From Saccharothrix sp. S26 (lineage in GTDB: Bacteria; Actinomycetota; Actinomycetes; Mycobacteriales; Pseudonocardiaceae): a stretch of DNA of 64,000 bases. Made by a program: the position numbers and the translations under genes. The stretch covers positions 1 to 64,000 of the forward strand of contig NZ_JAJUWT010000016.1 of NCBI RefSeq assembly GCF_021390395.1, read 5' to 3'. This document shows positions 41,962-50,250 of this stretch, one piece after another. Position 1 is the first letter of the stretch, and each line of letters starts with the position of its first letter. Under the pieces are notes generated by a model. That model saw only the letters and a list, made by a program, of their open reading frames with translations, made no database searches and was not told where the DNA came from.

Positions 41962-43538
41962 GCATCTCCGAGATCGAGTTCCGGCCCGCCGTGCGCCCGA
42001 CGCAGCCGCCGCCGCGCACCATGCGGGCGCTGCGCGACCGGCGCGACGAGCTGGCCGGCCGCATCGCGCTGGGCGACCGGGTGGCCGTGGAGCGCCAGCA
42101 CCGGCTGGGCAAGCGGACCGCGCGGGAACGGCTGGAGCTGCTGCTGGACGAGGGGTCGTTCGTCGAGGTCGACATGTACCGGCGGGGCACGACCGGCGCG
42201 CACACCGACGGCGTGGTCGCGGGCTCCGGCACGGTGGACGGGCGGCGGGTGTTCGTCTACGCGCAGGACTTCACCATCGCCGGCGGGTCGCTGGGCGCGG
42301 GGCACGCCGAGAAGATCCACAAGGTGATGGACCTGGCCCTGGCCACCGGGTCGCCGATCGTCGCGCTGAACGACAGCGGTGGCGCCCGCATCCAGGAAGG
42401 CGTGATGGCGCTCAACGGCTACGGCGGCATCTTCCGCCGCCAGGTCGAGGCGTCCGGGATCATCCCGCAGATCAGCGTGGTGCTGGGACCGTGCGCGGGC
42501 GGTGCGGCGTACTCGCCCGCGTTGGCCGACTTCACGTTCATGGTGCGCGAGACCGCGCAGATGTACCTGACCGGGCCGGACGTGGTGAAGGCGGTCAGCG
42601 GAGAGCAGGTGACGCACAATCAGCTCGGCGGCGCGGACGTGCACGGTTCGATGTCGGGCGTGGCGTCGTTCGTGCACGACGACGAGGAGAGCTGCCTGGC
42701 CGACGTGCGCTACCTGCTGTCGCTGCTGCCGTCGAACAACCTGGAGTCGCCGCCGTCGTGCGAGCCTCCCTCGGAGGACGACGACGTGCGGCCCGAGCTG
42801 GCCTCGCTTGTGCCCGTGTCGCCGAACCAGCCCTACGACATCCGGGCGGTGATCGGCGAGGTGGTGGACGACGGCGAGTTCCTGGAGGTGCACGAGGGCT
42901 GGGCGGCCAACGTGGTGTGCGCGTTCGCCCGGATCGGCGGCGAGGTCGTCGGCGTGGTCGGCAACCAGCCGCTGGTGCTGGCGGGCGTGCTGGACACGGC
43001 GGCGTCGCAGAAGGCGGCCCGGTTCGTGCGGTTCTGCGACGCGTTCAACGTGCCCCTGGTGACGTTGGTGGACGTGCCGGGGTTCCTGCCGGGCACCGAC
43101 CAGGAGTACGGCGGCGCGATCCGGCACGGCGCGAAGCTGCTCTACGCCTACTGCGAGGCATCGGTGCCCCGGGTCCAGGTGATCCTGCGCAAGGCATACG
43201 GCGGCGCGTACATCGTGATGGACTCGCGGTCCATCGGCTGCGACCTGTCCCTGGCGTGGCCGACCAACGAGATCGCGGTGATGGGCGCGGAGGCGGCGGT
43301 GAACGTCATCCACCGCAAGGAACTGGCCGCCGCCGCGGACCCGGACGAGCTGCGGCAGGTGCTGGTGTCCCGTTACGCCGACGAGCTGGCGCACCCCTAC
43401 TACGCGGCCGAGCGCGGCCTGGTGGACGACGTGATCGACCCGGCCCAGACGCGCGTGGCGGTGCGCCGCGGACTGGCCATGCTGCGCGACAAACGCCGCC
43501 GCAGCCCGGCGCGCAAGCACGGCAACGTGCCGCTCTAG
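41958..43538 (+). CDS. Acyl-CoA carboxylase beta (carboxyltransferase) subunit
   Basis: A 526-residue carboxyltransferase of the AccD/PccB family. It has the two crotonase-like halves, with NDSGGARIQEGVMALNGYGGIFRR, LGPCAGGAAYSPALADF, VDVPGFLPGTDQEYGG and LRKAYGGAYIVMDSRSIG. It makes malonyl-CoA or methylmalonyl-CoA with a biotin-carrying alpha subunit encoded elsewhere. Malonyl-CoA would suit the three malonyl-type ATs of the PKS. It is coupled to the flavin reductase gene by ATGA. A dedicated carboxylase beta gene is also found in coelimycin-type clusters. Confidence 0.92.
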   Translation: MSISEIEFRPAVRPTQPPPRTMRALRDRRDELAGRIALGDRVAVERQHRLGKRTARERLELLLDEGSFVEVDMYRRGTTGAHTDGVVAGSGTVDGRRVFVYAQDFTIAGGSLGAGHAEKIHKVMDLALATGSPIVALNDSGGARIQEGVMALNGYGGIFRRQVEASGIIPQISVVLGPCAGGAAYSPALADFTFMVRETAQMYLTGPDVVKAVSGEQVTHNQLGGADVHGSMSGVASFVHDDEESCLADVRYLLSLLPSNNLESPPSCEPPSEDDDVRPELASLVPVSPNQPYDIRAVIGEVVDDGEFLEVHEGWAANVVCAFARIGGEVVGVVGNQPLVLAGVLDTAASQKAARFVRFCDAFNVPLVTLVDVPGFLPGTDQEYGGAIRHGAKLLYAYCEASVPRVQVILRKAYGGAYIVMDSRSIGCDLSLAWPTNEIAVMGAEAAVNVIHRKELAAAADPDELRQVLVSRYADELAHPYYAAERGLVDDVIDPAQTRVAVRRGLAMLRDKRRRSPARKHGNVPL

Positions 43539-43613
43539 CAGGCCGGGCGGCTGGGGTGGCCGGACCGCGCTTCCGGCTACCTCAACCGCCCGTCGTGCGG
43601 TTGGCTTTCGACC

Positions 43614-43839
43614 GTGCGAGCACTCTTCCCGGGTTCCTCCGACCCGATCACGCCGGGCCACGCGGACGTTTTGCGTCGCGCGGCGAGGTCGAGAGGGGAT
43701 CGACGTCGTCGTCCGCGGGGTCCGCAACCTTCGCGACTACGAGCTGCCGACGGCCCGCATGAACGGTGAGCCGGCGGGGGTGGAGACCGCGTTCATCGCG
43801 GCGGACCCCGCCAAGGCCCACATCTCGTCGACCCTCGTC
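43614..43839 (+). pseudogene. Decayed CoaD (phosphopantetheine adenylyltransferase) relic
   Basis: From a GTG at 43614 the text reads VRALFPGSSDPITPGHADVLRRAARS, matching the CoaD N-terminus with its nucleotide-binding TxGH. After about 43690, in another frame, VVVRGVRNLRDYELPTARMN, then GEPAGVETAFIAADP and ISSTLV match the second half of CoaD. About 60 residues between are missing, with a frame change at the junction. I infer a deletion-frameshift relic. It sits just after the carboxylase gene and its end overlaps the convergent 94-residue ORF by two bases. Confidence 0.75.
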
Positions 43840-44122
43840 ACGGCGACGGGTCGACACGGTGATCGACCCACACCAGCCGGGCCGCCACGGCCGGCGGGCG
43901 GCTGAGCAGGCGGGCGGCGCGTTCCGGCGACCTGAGCCGCATCCTCGTGCCGCCGCTGGTGGAGACGACTTCGGCGTGGTCGGGGAAGGCCAAACCCCAA
44001 GCGGCGATGTCGGCGTCGGTGTTGTCGTGCACCTGGACGACGGCGAACAGCCGGGGTGCGTCGTCGGCCACCATCTCGGCCACGAAGGTGTCCAGGTCCG
44101 GTACGAGCTCGGTCTCGGTCAT
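43838..44122 (-). CDS. Small protein of unknown function next to XRE regulator
   Basis: A 94-residue protein beginning MTETELVPDLDTFVAEMVADD, then ARLFAVVQVHDNTDADIAAWGLAFPDHAEV. No recognised motif and no signal peptide. It is divergent from the XRE regulator across a 98-bp gap that holds a 15-bp palindrome, so both genes may be under the XRE protein. Similar small proteins accompany XRE-DUF397 pairs in related genomes, from memory. Confidence 0.6.
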   Translation of the reverse strand: MTETELVPDLDTFVAEMVADDAPRLFAVVQVHDNTDADIAAWGLAFPDHAEVVSTSGGTRMRLRSPERAARLLSRPPAVAARLVWVDHRVDPSP

Positions 44123-44137
44123 GGCAGCGAAGCTAGT

Positions 44138-44152
44138 ACTAGAAATTCTAGT
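44138..44152. promoter_or_regulatory. XRE-type operator
   Basis: ACTAGAAATTCTAGT is a perfect inverted repeat of 7-bp arms around a central base, in the middle of the divergent promoter. It is a plausible binding site of the adjacent XRE regulator. Confidence 0.5.
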
Positions 44153-44220
44153 GCGGAATGCTTGCCACTCGATCGTGTGAGTTGTTGGCGGCTGGCTCGC
44201 GGTCGCGGCAAGCTGATCGG

Positions 44221-45066
44221 GTGAGTTCGCCCCAATCCGATCCCGGTCCCGTCGTGCAACGCATCCTGCTCGGTGCTGATCTGCGGGAAGCCCGCGAGAC
44301 CGCCGGTCTGTCCAGCGCCGAGGCGAGCAAGGCGCTCGGTTGGTACACCGGGAAGCTGTCCAAGGTCGAGCAAGGCGACATGAAGGTCACCGACAAGGAT
44401 CTCGCCAAGATGGTCCGGCTCTACCGCATCCCGGAGGACAAGACCGCGGTGCTGGGGCGGCTGGCGACCGACTCCCGGCGCAAGCTCCAACCGGCGCGGG
44501 TGCCGGAGCACTCGGTGAAGTACGTGAACCTGGAGCGCGCGGCCACCGAGCTGAAGGTGTTCAGCGGCGACTTCTTCCCCGGCGTCATCCAGACCGCCGA
44601 GTACGCCAGGGCGATGCTCCAGCGGTCGGTCATCGCCTCGGCGGCGGATGTGGAGCGGATGGTCGAGGACCGGGCGCAACGCCTGGCCCGGATGAAGTCC
44701 CCGGACGCGCCCCGCCTGTGGCTCGTGGTCGGCGAGGAGGCGCTGCACCGCGAGATCGGTGGCGGCCCGGTCCTGCGCGCACAACTCCAAGAGGTCCGCG
44801 ACCTGGCCAAGTCGCCGAACATCTGCGTGCAGGTCGTGCCGTTCGACGCCGGGGCGCACGCATCACACGGGGTGCTGTTCACCATCGTCACCCTGATCCC
44901 GGATCGGCCGGGTGTCGTCTACGTGGAAGGGCTGACCGCAGCGGACTACCTCGGGCGGGAGCACGTCCGGACCTACAACCTGGCTTTCGACAGCCTCCGG
45001 GCCAACGCCTTGAGCGAGCAGCGCACGGTTGAGAAGATCAACCGGCGTATTCGCGAGTTGGCCTAG
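44221..45066 (+). CDS. XRE-family regulator with DUF5753 domain
   Basis: A 281-residue regulator. The helix-turn-helix LREARETAGLSSAEASKALGWYTGKLSKVEQGD covers about 20-55. The rest is DUF5753: NLERAATELKVFSGDFFPGVIQTAEYARAML and VVPFDAGAHASHGVLFTIV. In actinomycetes these regulators pair with small DUF397 proteins and influence development or antibiotic production. The DUF397 gene follows at once. GTG at 44221 fits the usual start. Confidence 0.9.
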   Translation: MSSPQSDPGPVVQRILLGADLREARETAGLSSAEASKALGWYTGKLSKVEQGDMKVTDKDLAKMVRLYRIPEDKTAVLGRLATDSRRKLQPARVPEHSVKYVNLERAATELKVFSGDFFPGVIQTAEYARAMLQRSVIASAADVERMVEDRAQRLARMKSPDAPRLWLVVGEEALHREIGGGPVLRAQLQEVRDLAKSPNICVQVVPFDAGAHASHGVLFTIVTLIPDRPGVVYVEGLTAADYLGREHVRTYNLAFDSLRANALSEQRTVEKINRRIRELA

Positions 45067-45074
45067 GAGTCCTC

Positions 45075-45236
45075 ATGTGGCGGAAGTCGTCTCGCAGTGG
45101 CGGCGCGCAGGGTTGTGTCGAGGTGGCGAGGTCCGCCGGACGGGCGGCCGTGCGGGATACCAAGAGTCGGGAGTCCGGGACGTTGGTGTTCCGGTCCGGG
45201 GCGTTCCAGGCGTTCCTCAACTCCCTCAAGCAGTGA
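45075..45236 (+). CDS. DUF397 small protein
   Basis: A 53-residue protein, MWRKSSRSGGAQGCVEVA and later VRDTKSRESGTLVFRSGAFQAFL, matching the DUF397 pattern with its WRKSSRS opening and VRDSK-like core. It starts eight bases after the XRE stop codon, so the pair forms an operon. DUF397 proteins act as partners or antagonists of their XRE regulator. Confidence 0.88.
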   Translation: MWRKSSRSGGAQGCVEVARSAGRAAVRDTKSRESGTLVFRSGAFQAFLNSLKQ

Positions 45237-45262
45237 GCTTGTCCAGCCCACCCGGTGAAGGG

Positions 45263-45294
45263 GCAGCCCTCGGAACGATCGTCCCGAGGGCTGC
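45263..45294. terminator. Hairpin between DUF397 and lectin genes
   Basis: An 11-bp perfect stem (45263-45273 and 45284-45294) with a self-complementary loop lies between the two convergent genes and would terminate transcription from both sides. Confidence 0.65.
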
Positions 45295-45314
45295 GCACTC
45301 ATGACGCTGAACAA

Positions 45315-45932
45315 CTAGTAGCGGTACTTGTCCCACCGCTGGCCGTTGCTGCCGGTGTTCTCCCACTGGATGGCATGTGCGCCGTTGGCCGTGCTGCTTT
45401 CGCCGATGGCGAGGTACTTGCCGCTGTTGACGTTGATGATGTGCCCGCCGTTGTCGCACCGCCAGCGCTGGCCGTTGCTGCCGGTGTAGTCCCACTGGAT
45501 GGCGTGCGCGCCGTTGGCCGTGCTGCTTTCGCCGATGGCGAGGTACTTGCCGCTGTTGACGTTGATGAGGTGGTCGCCCCACAGATCCCAGAGCTGGCCG
45601 AAGCTGCCGGTGTAGTCCCACTGGATGGCGTGGGCACCGTTGGCTTCGCTGCTGCTGCCGATGGCGAGGTACTTGCCGCTGTTCCGGTTGACGATCCAGT
45701 AGTACCCGTCGTCACCGCACGTGGTGGACGAGGTCCGCACGGCGGAGCGCCGGGCGGCCAGTCTGTCGAACTTCTCGGGGTGCAGGCGTGCCAGCTCCCG
45801 CAAGGTCTCCTCCGGCACCTTCACCAGGCCGCCCGCTGGGGCGGACGGCGCGCTCGCGGCGCCGGCCGTCTGGGGTACGGCGATGAACGTCGCGATCGTC
45901 GCGACGATCAGAAAAGCTCTGATGACGGACAT
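45315..45932 (-). CDS. Secreted ricin-type beta-trefoil lectin-like protein
   Basis: A 205-residue secreted protein. The signal peptide ends near AGAASA (about 1-26). A short helical part is followed by three copies of about 43 residues with NSGKYLAIGESSTANGAHA and IQWDYTGSNGQRW, which is the QxW beta-trefoil pattern of ricin-B lectins. The copies are near-identical at the DNA level, with periods of 129 and 126 bp. It probably binds carbohydrate outside the cell. No catalytic domain is attached. Confidence 0.85.
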   Translation of the reverse strand: MSVIRAFLIVATIATFIAVPQTAGAASAPSAPAGGLVKVPEETLRELARLHPEKFDRLAARRSAVRTSSTTCGDDGYYWIVNRNSGKYLAIGSSSEANGAHAIQWDYTGSFGQLWDLWGDHLINVNSGKYLAIGESSTANGAHAIQWDYTGSNGQRWRCDNGGHIINVNSGKYLAIGESSTANGAHAIQWENTGSNGQRWDKYRY

Positions 45933-46406
45933 GCTTGGGCCCTTCGTCTTGGTTCGTCGTTCCAGCAGTTCTTCGTGCCTCAGGGGGAGTCCGGGCCTGG
46001 TCGGCGAATCCCCGTCGTGCGGCGATCGCCTGGATGGTCCGGCCGCCGATCGGTCAGGTCACGACGGCAGCGCTCCCGGCGACCGGGCCGGTCTCGTCGC
46101 CACCGCACTCGGTCATCAGCACGGTGCTATCCGCGCGACCCCGGGAGGTGTCCGGACGATCGGCGTGTCCGATACCCCAACGAGCGTCCGTGATGTGCGC
46201 TTCATGGTTTTCCTCCCCGAATAGACGACGCTTTCGCGACCGTGGGAACCGCTCCCGACCCACGAAGCCGCGGCTGCGCACGGACTCGACGCCACTCGGT
46301 GGGTGTGTAACGTTCGTACAGCTCAGGGGTTGATTGATGTCCTGGGGAGGACGTTGGACAACAACTTCTGACCAATGAGGGGAACGAGTCGTTTCGAGGG
46401 GGAATA
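45933..46406. other. 474-bp divergent intergenic region
   Basis: No gene was recognised here. The stretch separates the lectin gene from the nSTAND gene, which are transcribed divergently. It is less GC-rich near 46300-46400 and carries the probable promoter of the nSTAND gene and its ribosome binding site, GAGGGGGA. I saw no clear operator. Confidence 0.5.
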
Positions 46407-49400
46407 GTGCCGCGACCGGAACGGCCATTGGGGCCGGAGGACTCTGTTCTGATCAGCTTCGCGCGAAGCCTGCGCAACCTCCGGGAGAAGGCCGGTTCAC
46501 CCACTTACCGCGAGTTGGCCCGATCGGCGCACTACTCCGCGGCGTCGTTGTCGGAGGCCGCGGCCGGCCGGAAGTTGCCCAGCCTGGACGTCACCCTCGC
46601 CTTCGTGCGCGCGTGCGGAGGAGACGTCGACGAGTGGCGACAGCGCTGGAAGGAGGTCGCCGCGGAGTTGGCCGCCGATTCCCGCACCGAAGAGCCGAGC
46701 CCGGGTGGACGCACGCCCTACGCGGGGTTGGCGGCGTTCCAGCGCGACGACTCCGAGTGGTTCTTCGGCCGGGAGCGGCTGGTGCAGGACTTGTACGAGC
46801 GGGTGGCGCGAGGTCGGTTCCACGCGGTGTGCGGTCCGTCCGGCGTGGGGAAGTCCTCGGTGCTGCGCGCCGGTCTGCTGGCCAGGGTGGAAGCCGAGGG
46901 CCTGCCCGCCGGACCCGCGATCGCGGTGCTCGTCACGCCGGGGGCGCACCCGCTGGAGGAGTGCGCGGTCCAGCTCGCCGCCCGGACGGGCAAGACCTCG
47001 GGGCAGGTGCACGCCGACCTGGAGTCCGATCCGCGCAACCTGCACCGCGGCCTGCTCGAACTGTTGGCCGACCGGTCCCCCGGAACCGAGGTGCTGCTGA
47101 TGGTGGACCAGTTCGAGGAGGTCTTCACGCTCTGCCGGGACCGCCGGGAGCGAGCCCTGTTCATCTCCGCCCTCGTCACCGCCGCGGAGGCGGACAACAG
47201 CCGGGTCCGCGTCGTGCTGGGCATGCGGTCCGACTTCTACACGCGGTGTTCGGACCACCCGGAGCTGGCCGCGGCGTTGACCGACTCCCAGGTCCTGGTC
47301 GGCGCGATGACGCCCGAGCAGCTGCGCCGGGCGGTGTGCGAACCGGCGGTGCGCGTCGGCTGCCGGGTGGAGGGCGCGCTGCTCGCCGAGGTCGTGGCCG
47401 CGGCCGCCGGGCAGCCCGGCGCGTTGCCCACGGTCTCGCACGCGTTGCTGGAGACCTGGAAGCGGCGCAAGGGCAACACCCTGAGCCTCGCCGGCTACCG
47501 GGCCGCCGGCGGGATCGACGGCGCGTTGGCGCACACGGCCGAGAACGTCTACGTCGGCTTCTCGGCCGCCGAACAACAACTGGCACGGGAGCTGTTCCTG
47601 CGACTGACCGCGTTGGGCGAGGGGACCGAGGACACCCGACGCCGGATCGACCGCGAGGAGCTGGACGACTCGCCGGGGCTCGAAGTCGTGCTCACCAGGC
47701 TGGCCGACGCACGGCTGATCACCCTTGAGGAGAGCACCGCGCAGCTCGCGCACGAGGCCCTGATCAGCGGCTGGCCGCGGCTGCGGCAGTGGCTGTCCGA
47801 GGACCGCGACGGGCTGCGGACCCACCGCGCGCTCACCGACGCCGCGCGGACCTGGACCGCGCTGGACGAGGACCCCGGGGCCCTCTACCGGGGAGCGAGG
47901 CTGGCCGCCGCGCGGGAATGGGCCGAGCGGGACGGCAACCAGGAGCGGCTCACCTCGACCGAGCGGGCGTTCCTGCGCGCCGGCGACCGGGCCGAGAACG
48001 CCGAGCAGCAGGCCAAGGCCCGCCGCCTGCGGCAACTGCGGCTGCTCACCGTCGGACTGGCCGTGCTGCTGGTGGCCACGACCACCCTCGGGGTCGTCGC
48101 GTTGCGCCAGGGGGAACTGGCCGTGCGCGCGGGTCGGGTCGCGGTCTCGCGGCAGTTGGCCGCGCAGGCCATGGTGCTGAGGGACTCGCGGCCGGCGACG
48201 GCGAAGCTGCTCAGCGCCGAGGCGTTCAGGACGTCGCCGACCGCCGAGGCCCGCGGCGCGCTGCTGAGCACCTCGGCCCGCGAGTCGTACCTGGCCGAGG
48301 TGACCGGCCACACCAACGCGGTCTCCGACGTCGTGTTCAGCGCCGACGGGGACACGTTCCTGACCGTCAGCAAGGACCAGGCGGTCATCGTGTGGGACAC
48401 CCGGAGCCGGACGCGCCGCGCCACCCTCACCGGCCACGCCACCTGGTTGCGCGCCGTGGCCGTCAGCCCGGACGGGCGCACCGTGGCCACCGCCGGCGAC
48501 GACCGCGAGGTGGTGTTGTGGGACGCCGCCGCCGGCCGGCCGGTGGCCCGGCTGACCGGTCACACCGACCCGGTCAAAGACCTGGACTTCAGCCCGGACG
48601 GGCGTGCGCTCGCCTCGACGAGCCTCGACCGGACGGTCATCATCTGGGACGTCGGGAGCCGCACCCCGATCGGCCGGCTGGCCGGTCACACCGGCGCCGT
48701 CCTCGCGGTGGCGTTCAGCCCCGACGGGCAGACCCTGGCCACCGGCAGCGCCGACCGGACGGTCGGGCTGTGGCGTCGTGACACCGCGACGAGGACGGCA
48801 ACGCTCACCGGCCACACCGAGTCGGTGGACGCGGTCGCGTTCGCCCCCGACGGCCGCACCGTGGCCTCGGCGGGCCCCGACCGGACCGTCCGGCTCTGGG
48901 ACACCACCGGGCAGCAGCCGCCGACGACGCTCACCGGCCACACCGGTCAGGCCCGCGCCGTGGCGTTCAGCCCCGACGGGCAGACGCTGGCCTCGGCGGG
49001 CCACGACCAGACCGTGATCCTCTGGGACGTGCCGAGCCGCACGCCGCGCGCCCGGCTGACCGGGCACCACCACAACATCTACACCCTGGCGTTCCACCCC
49101 GACCAGCCGCTGCTGGCGTCGGCGGGGGAAGACCGCAGGATCGTCCTGTGGGACACCACCCGCACCCCACTGGCGGGTCACGCCGACCTGGTCACCGCGG
49201 TGGCGTTCAGCCCGGACGGGGAGACAGTGGCCACCGGCGGCGCCGACCGCGCGGTGATCCTCTGGGACGCCCGGGAACGGGTCAGGCTGGCCACCATCCC
49301 CACCGGGGTCGGGCCGGTCAACGCGGTCGCCTTCAGCCCGGACGGCCGGACGCTGGCCGCGGGTGGCGGGGTGGCCCGCCACCTCAACGGGGACGCCGAC

Positions 49401-50168
49401 CACGGCCTCGCCCTCTGGGACGTCACCGACCGCGCGAGGCCGACGCCGACCGCCCGGCTGGTGGGGCACACCGACCAGCTGCGCACCGTGGCGTTCAGCC
49501 CGGACGGGCGGACGCTGGCCACCGCGGGCACCGACCGGGAGCTGATCCTCTGGGACCTGGGCACGCGCGCCCCCGTGGCCCACCTCGAGCACCAGGGCAC
49601 GGTCAACAGCGTCGCATTCCACCCGGACGGGCGGACCGTGGTCGGCAGCACCCAGGACGAGTCGGTGGTCTGGAACGTCGCGGACCACACCCGCGTGGCC
49701 ACGTTGCCCCACGGCGGAGCGGGGCACGGCGCGGTGTTCAGCCCCGACGGCCGCACGCTCGCCACGGTGAGCGCGGAGGGCACGGTGATCGTCTGGGACA
49801 CGCGTACGTGGGCACCCCTGCGCACGCTGACCCACCCCGACCCGCTCGTCGGCATCGCGTTCAGCCCGGACGGGCGGACGCTGGCGACCGGCAGCACCGA
49901 CCGCACGGTGGTTCTGTGGGACGCGGCCACCGGCGCACCCCTGGCCGCCCTGACCGAGCACACCGCGCCCGTCAACGCGGTCGCGTTCAGCCCGGACGGG
50001 GAGTCGCTGGTCACGGGGAGCTCGGACAAGAGCGCGATCCTGTGGCACACCGATCCGGAGGACACGACCGAGCGGGTGTGCCGTGACCTCGCTCGTGACC
50101 TCACCGAGGAGGAGTGGCGGCAGTTCCTCCCCGAAACGCCTTACCGCAGGACGTGCGCGCCGGCCTGA
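46407..50168 (+). CDS. nSTAND1-type NTPase with XRE N-terminus and 14 WD40 repeats
   Basis: A 1253-residue protein. Residues 15-65 form a helix-turn-helix-like XRE domain (LRNLREKAGSPTYRELARSA). An nSTAND1 P-loop NTPase follows with Walker A GPSGVGKSS at 143-151 and Walker B VLLMVDQFEEVF. A hydrophobic helix at about 545-565 (LLTVGLAVLLVATTTLGVVAL) could anchor it in the membrane. From about 630 to 1235 there are 14 WD40 repeats, enough for two seven-bladed propellers. Signal-transducing STAND proteins of this layout are abundant in filamentous actinomycetes; some relatives act in anti-phage defence. The trigger and output are unknown. Confidence 0.9.
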   Translation: MPRPERPLGPEDSVLISFARSLRNLREKAGSPTYRELARSAHYSAASLSEAAAGRKLPSLDVTLAFVRACGGDVDEWRQRWKEVAAELAADSRTEEPSPGGRTPYAGLAAFQRDDSEWFFGRERLVQDLYERVARGRFHAVCGPSGVGKSSVLRAGLLARVEAEGLPAGPAIAVLVTPGAHPLEECAVQLAARTGKTSGQVHADLESDPRNLHRGLLELLADRSPGTEVLLMVDQFEEVFTLCRDRRERALFISALVTAAEADNSRVRVVLGMRSDFYTRCSDHPELAAALTDSQVLVGAMTPEQLRRAVCEPAVRVGCRVEGALLAEVVAAAAGQPGALPTVSHALLETWKRRKGNTLSLAGYRAAGGIDGALAHTAENVYVGFSAAEQQLARELFLRLTALGEGTEDTRRRIDREELDDSPGLEVVLTRLADARLITLEESTAQLAHEALISGWPRLRQWLSEDRDGLRTHRALTDAARTWTALDEDPGALYRGARLAAAREWAERDGNQERLTSTERAFLRAGDRAENAEQQAKARRLRQLRLLTVGLAVLLVATTTLGVVALRQGELAVRAGRVAVSRQLAAQAMVLRDSRPATAKLLSAEAFRTSPTAEARGALLSTSARESYLAEVTGHTNAVSDVVFSADGDTFLTVSKDQAVIVWDTRSRTRRATLTGHATWLRAVAVSPDGRTVATAGDDREVVLWDAAAGRPVARLTGHTDPVKDLDFSPDGRALASTSLDRTVIIWDVGSRTPIGRLAGHTGAVLAVAFSPDGQTLATGSADRTVGLWRRDTATRTATLTGHTESVDAVAFAPDGRTVASAGPDRTVRLWDTTGQQPPTTLTGHTGQARAVAFSPDGQTLASAGHDQTVILWDVPSRTPRARLTGHHHNIYTLAFHPDQPLLASAGEDRRIVLWDTTRTPLAGHADLVTAVAFSPDGETVATGGADRAVILWDARERVRLATIPTGVGPVNAVAFSPDGRTLAAGGGVARHLNGDADHGLALWDVTDRARPTPTARLVGHTDQLRTVAFSPDGRTLATAGTDRELILWDLGTRAPVAHLEHQGTVNSVAFHPDGRTVVGSTQDESVVWNVADHTRVATLPHGGAGHGAVFSPDGRTLATVSAEGTVIVWDTRTWAPLRTLTHPDPLVGIAFSPDGRTLATGSTDRTVVLWDAATGAPLAALTEHTAPVNAVAFSPDGESLVTGSSDKSAILWHTDPEDTTERVCRDLARDLTEEEWRQFLPETPYRRTCAPA

Positions 50169-50182
50169 CCCGTCAGGGGGAA

Positions 50183-50221
50183 ACGGCCCACCGACCGGAG
50201 GGGACGCGGTCGGTGGGCCGT
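50183..50221. terminator. Bidirectional terminator between nSTAND and aminotransferase genes
   Basis: A perfect 15-bp stem (50183-50197 and 50207-50221) with a 9-nt loop lies between the convergent genes. Confidence 0.75.
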
Positions 50222-50250
50222 AGGGGACGGCCGACCCCTGGGGGGTTGGA

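Noticed and set aside
46497..50048. Open frame of 1183 codons antisense to the nSTAND-WD40 gene
   Set aside because: Repeated Arg/Val/Gly text mirrors the WD40 repeats on the other strand and has no independent support.
48300..50050. Tandem repeat array that could be mistaken for a DNA repeat element
   Set aside because: The periodicity of about 126 bp follows the WD40 protein repeats and is explained by coding.
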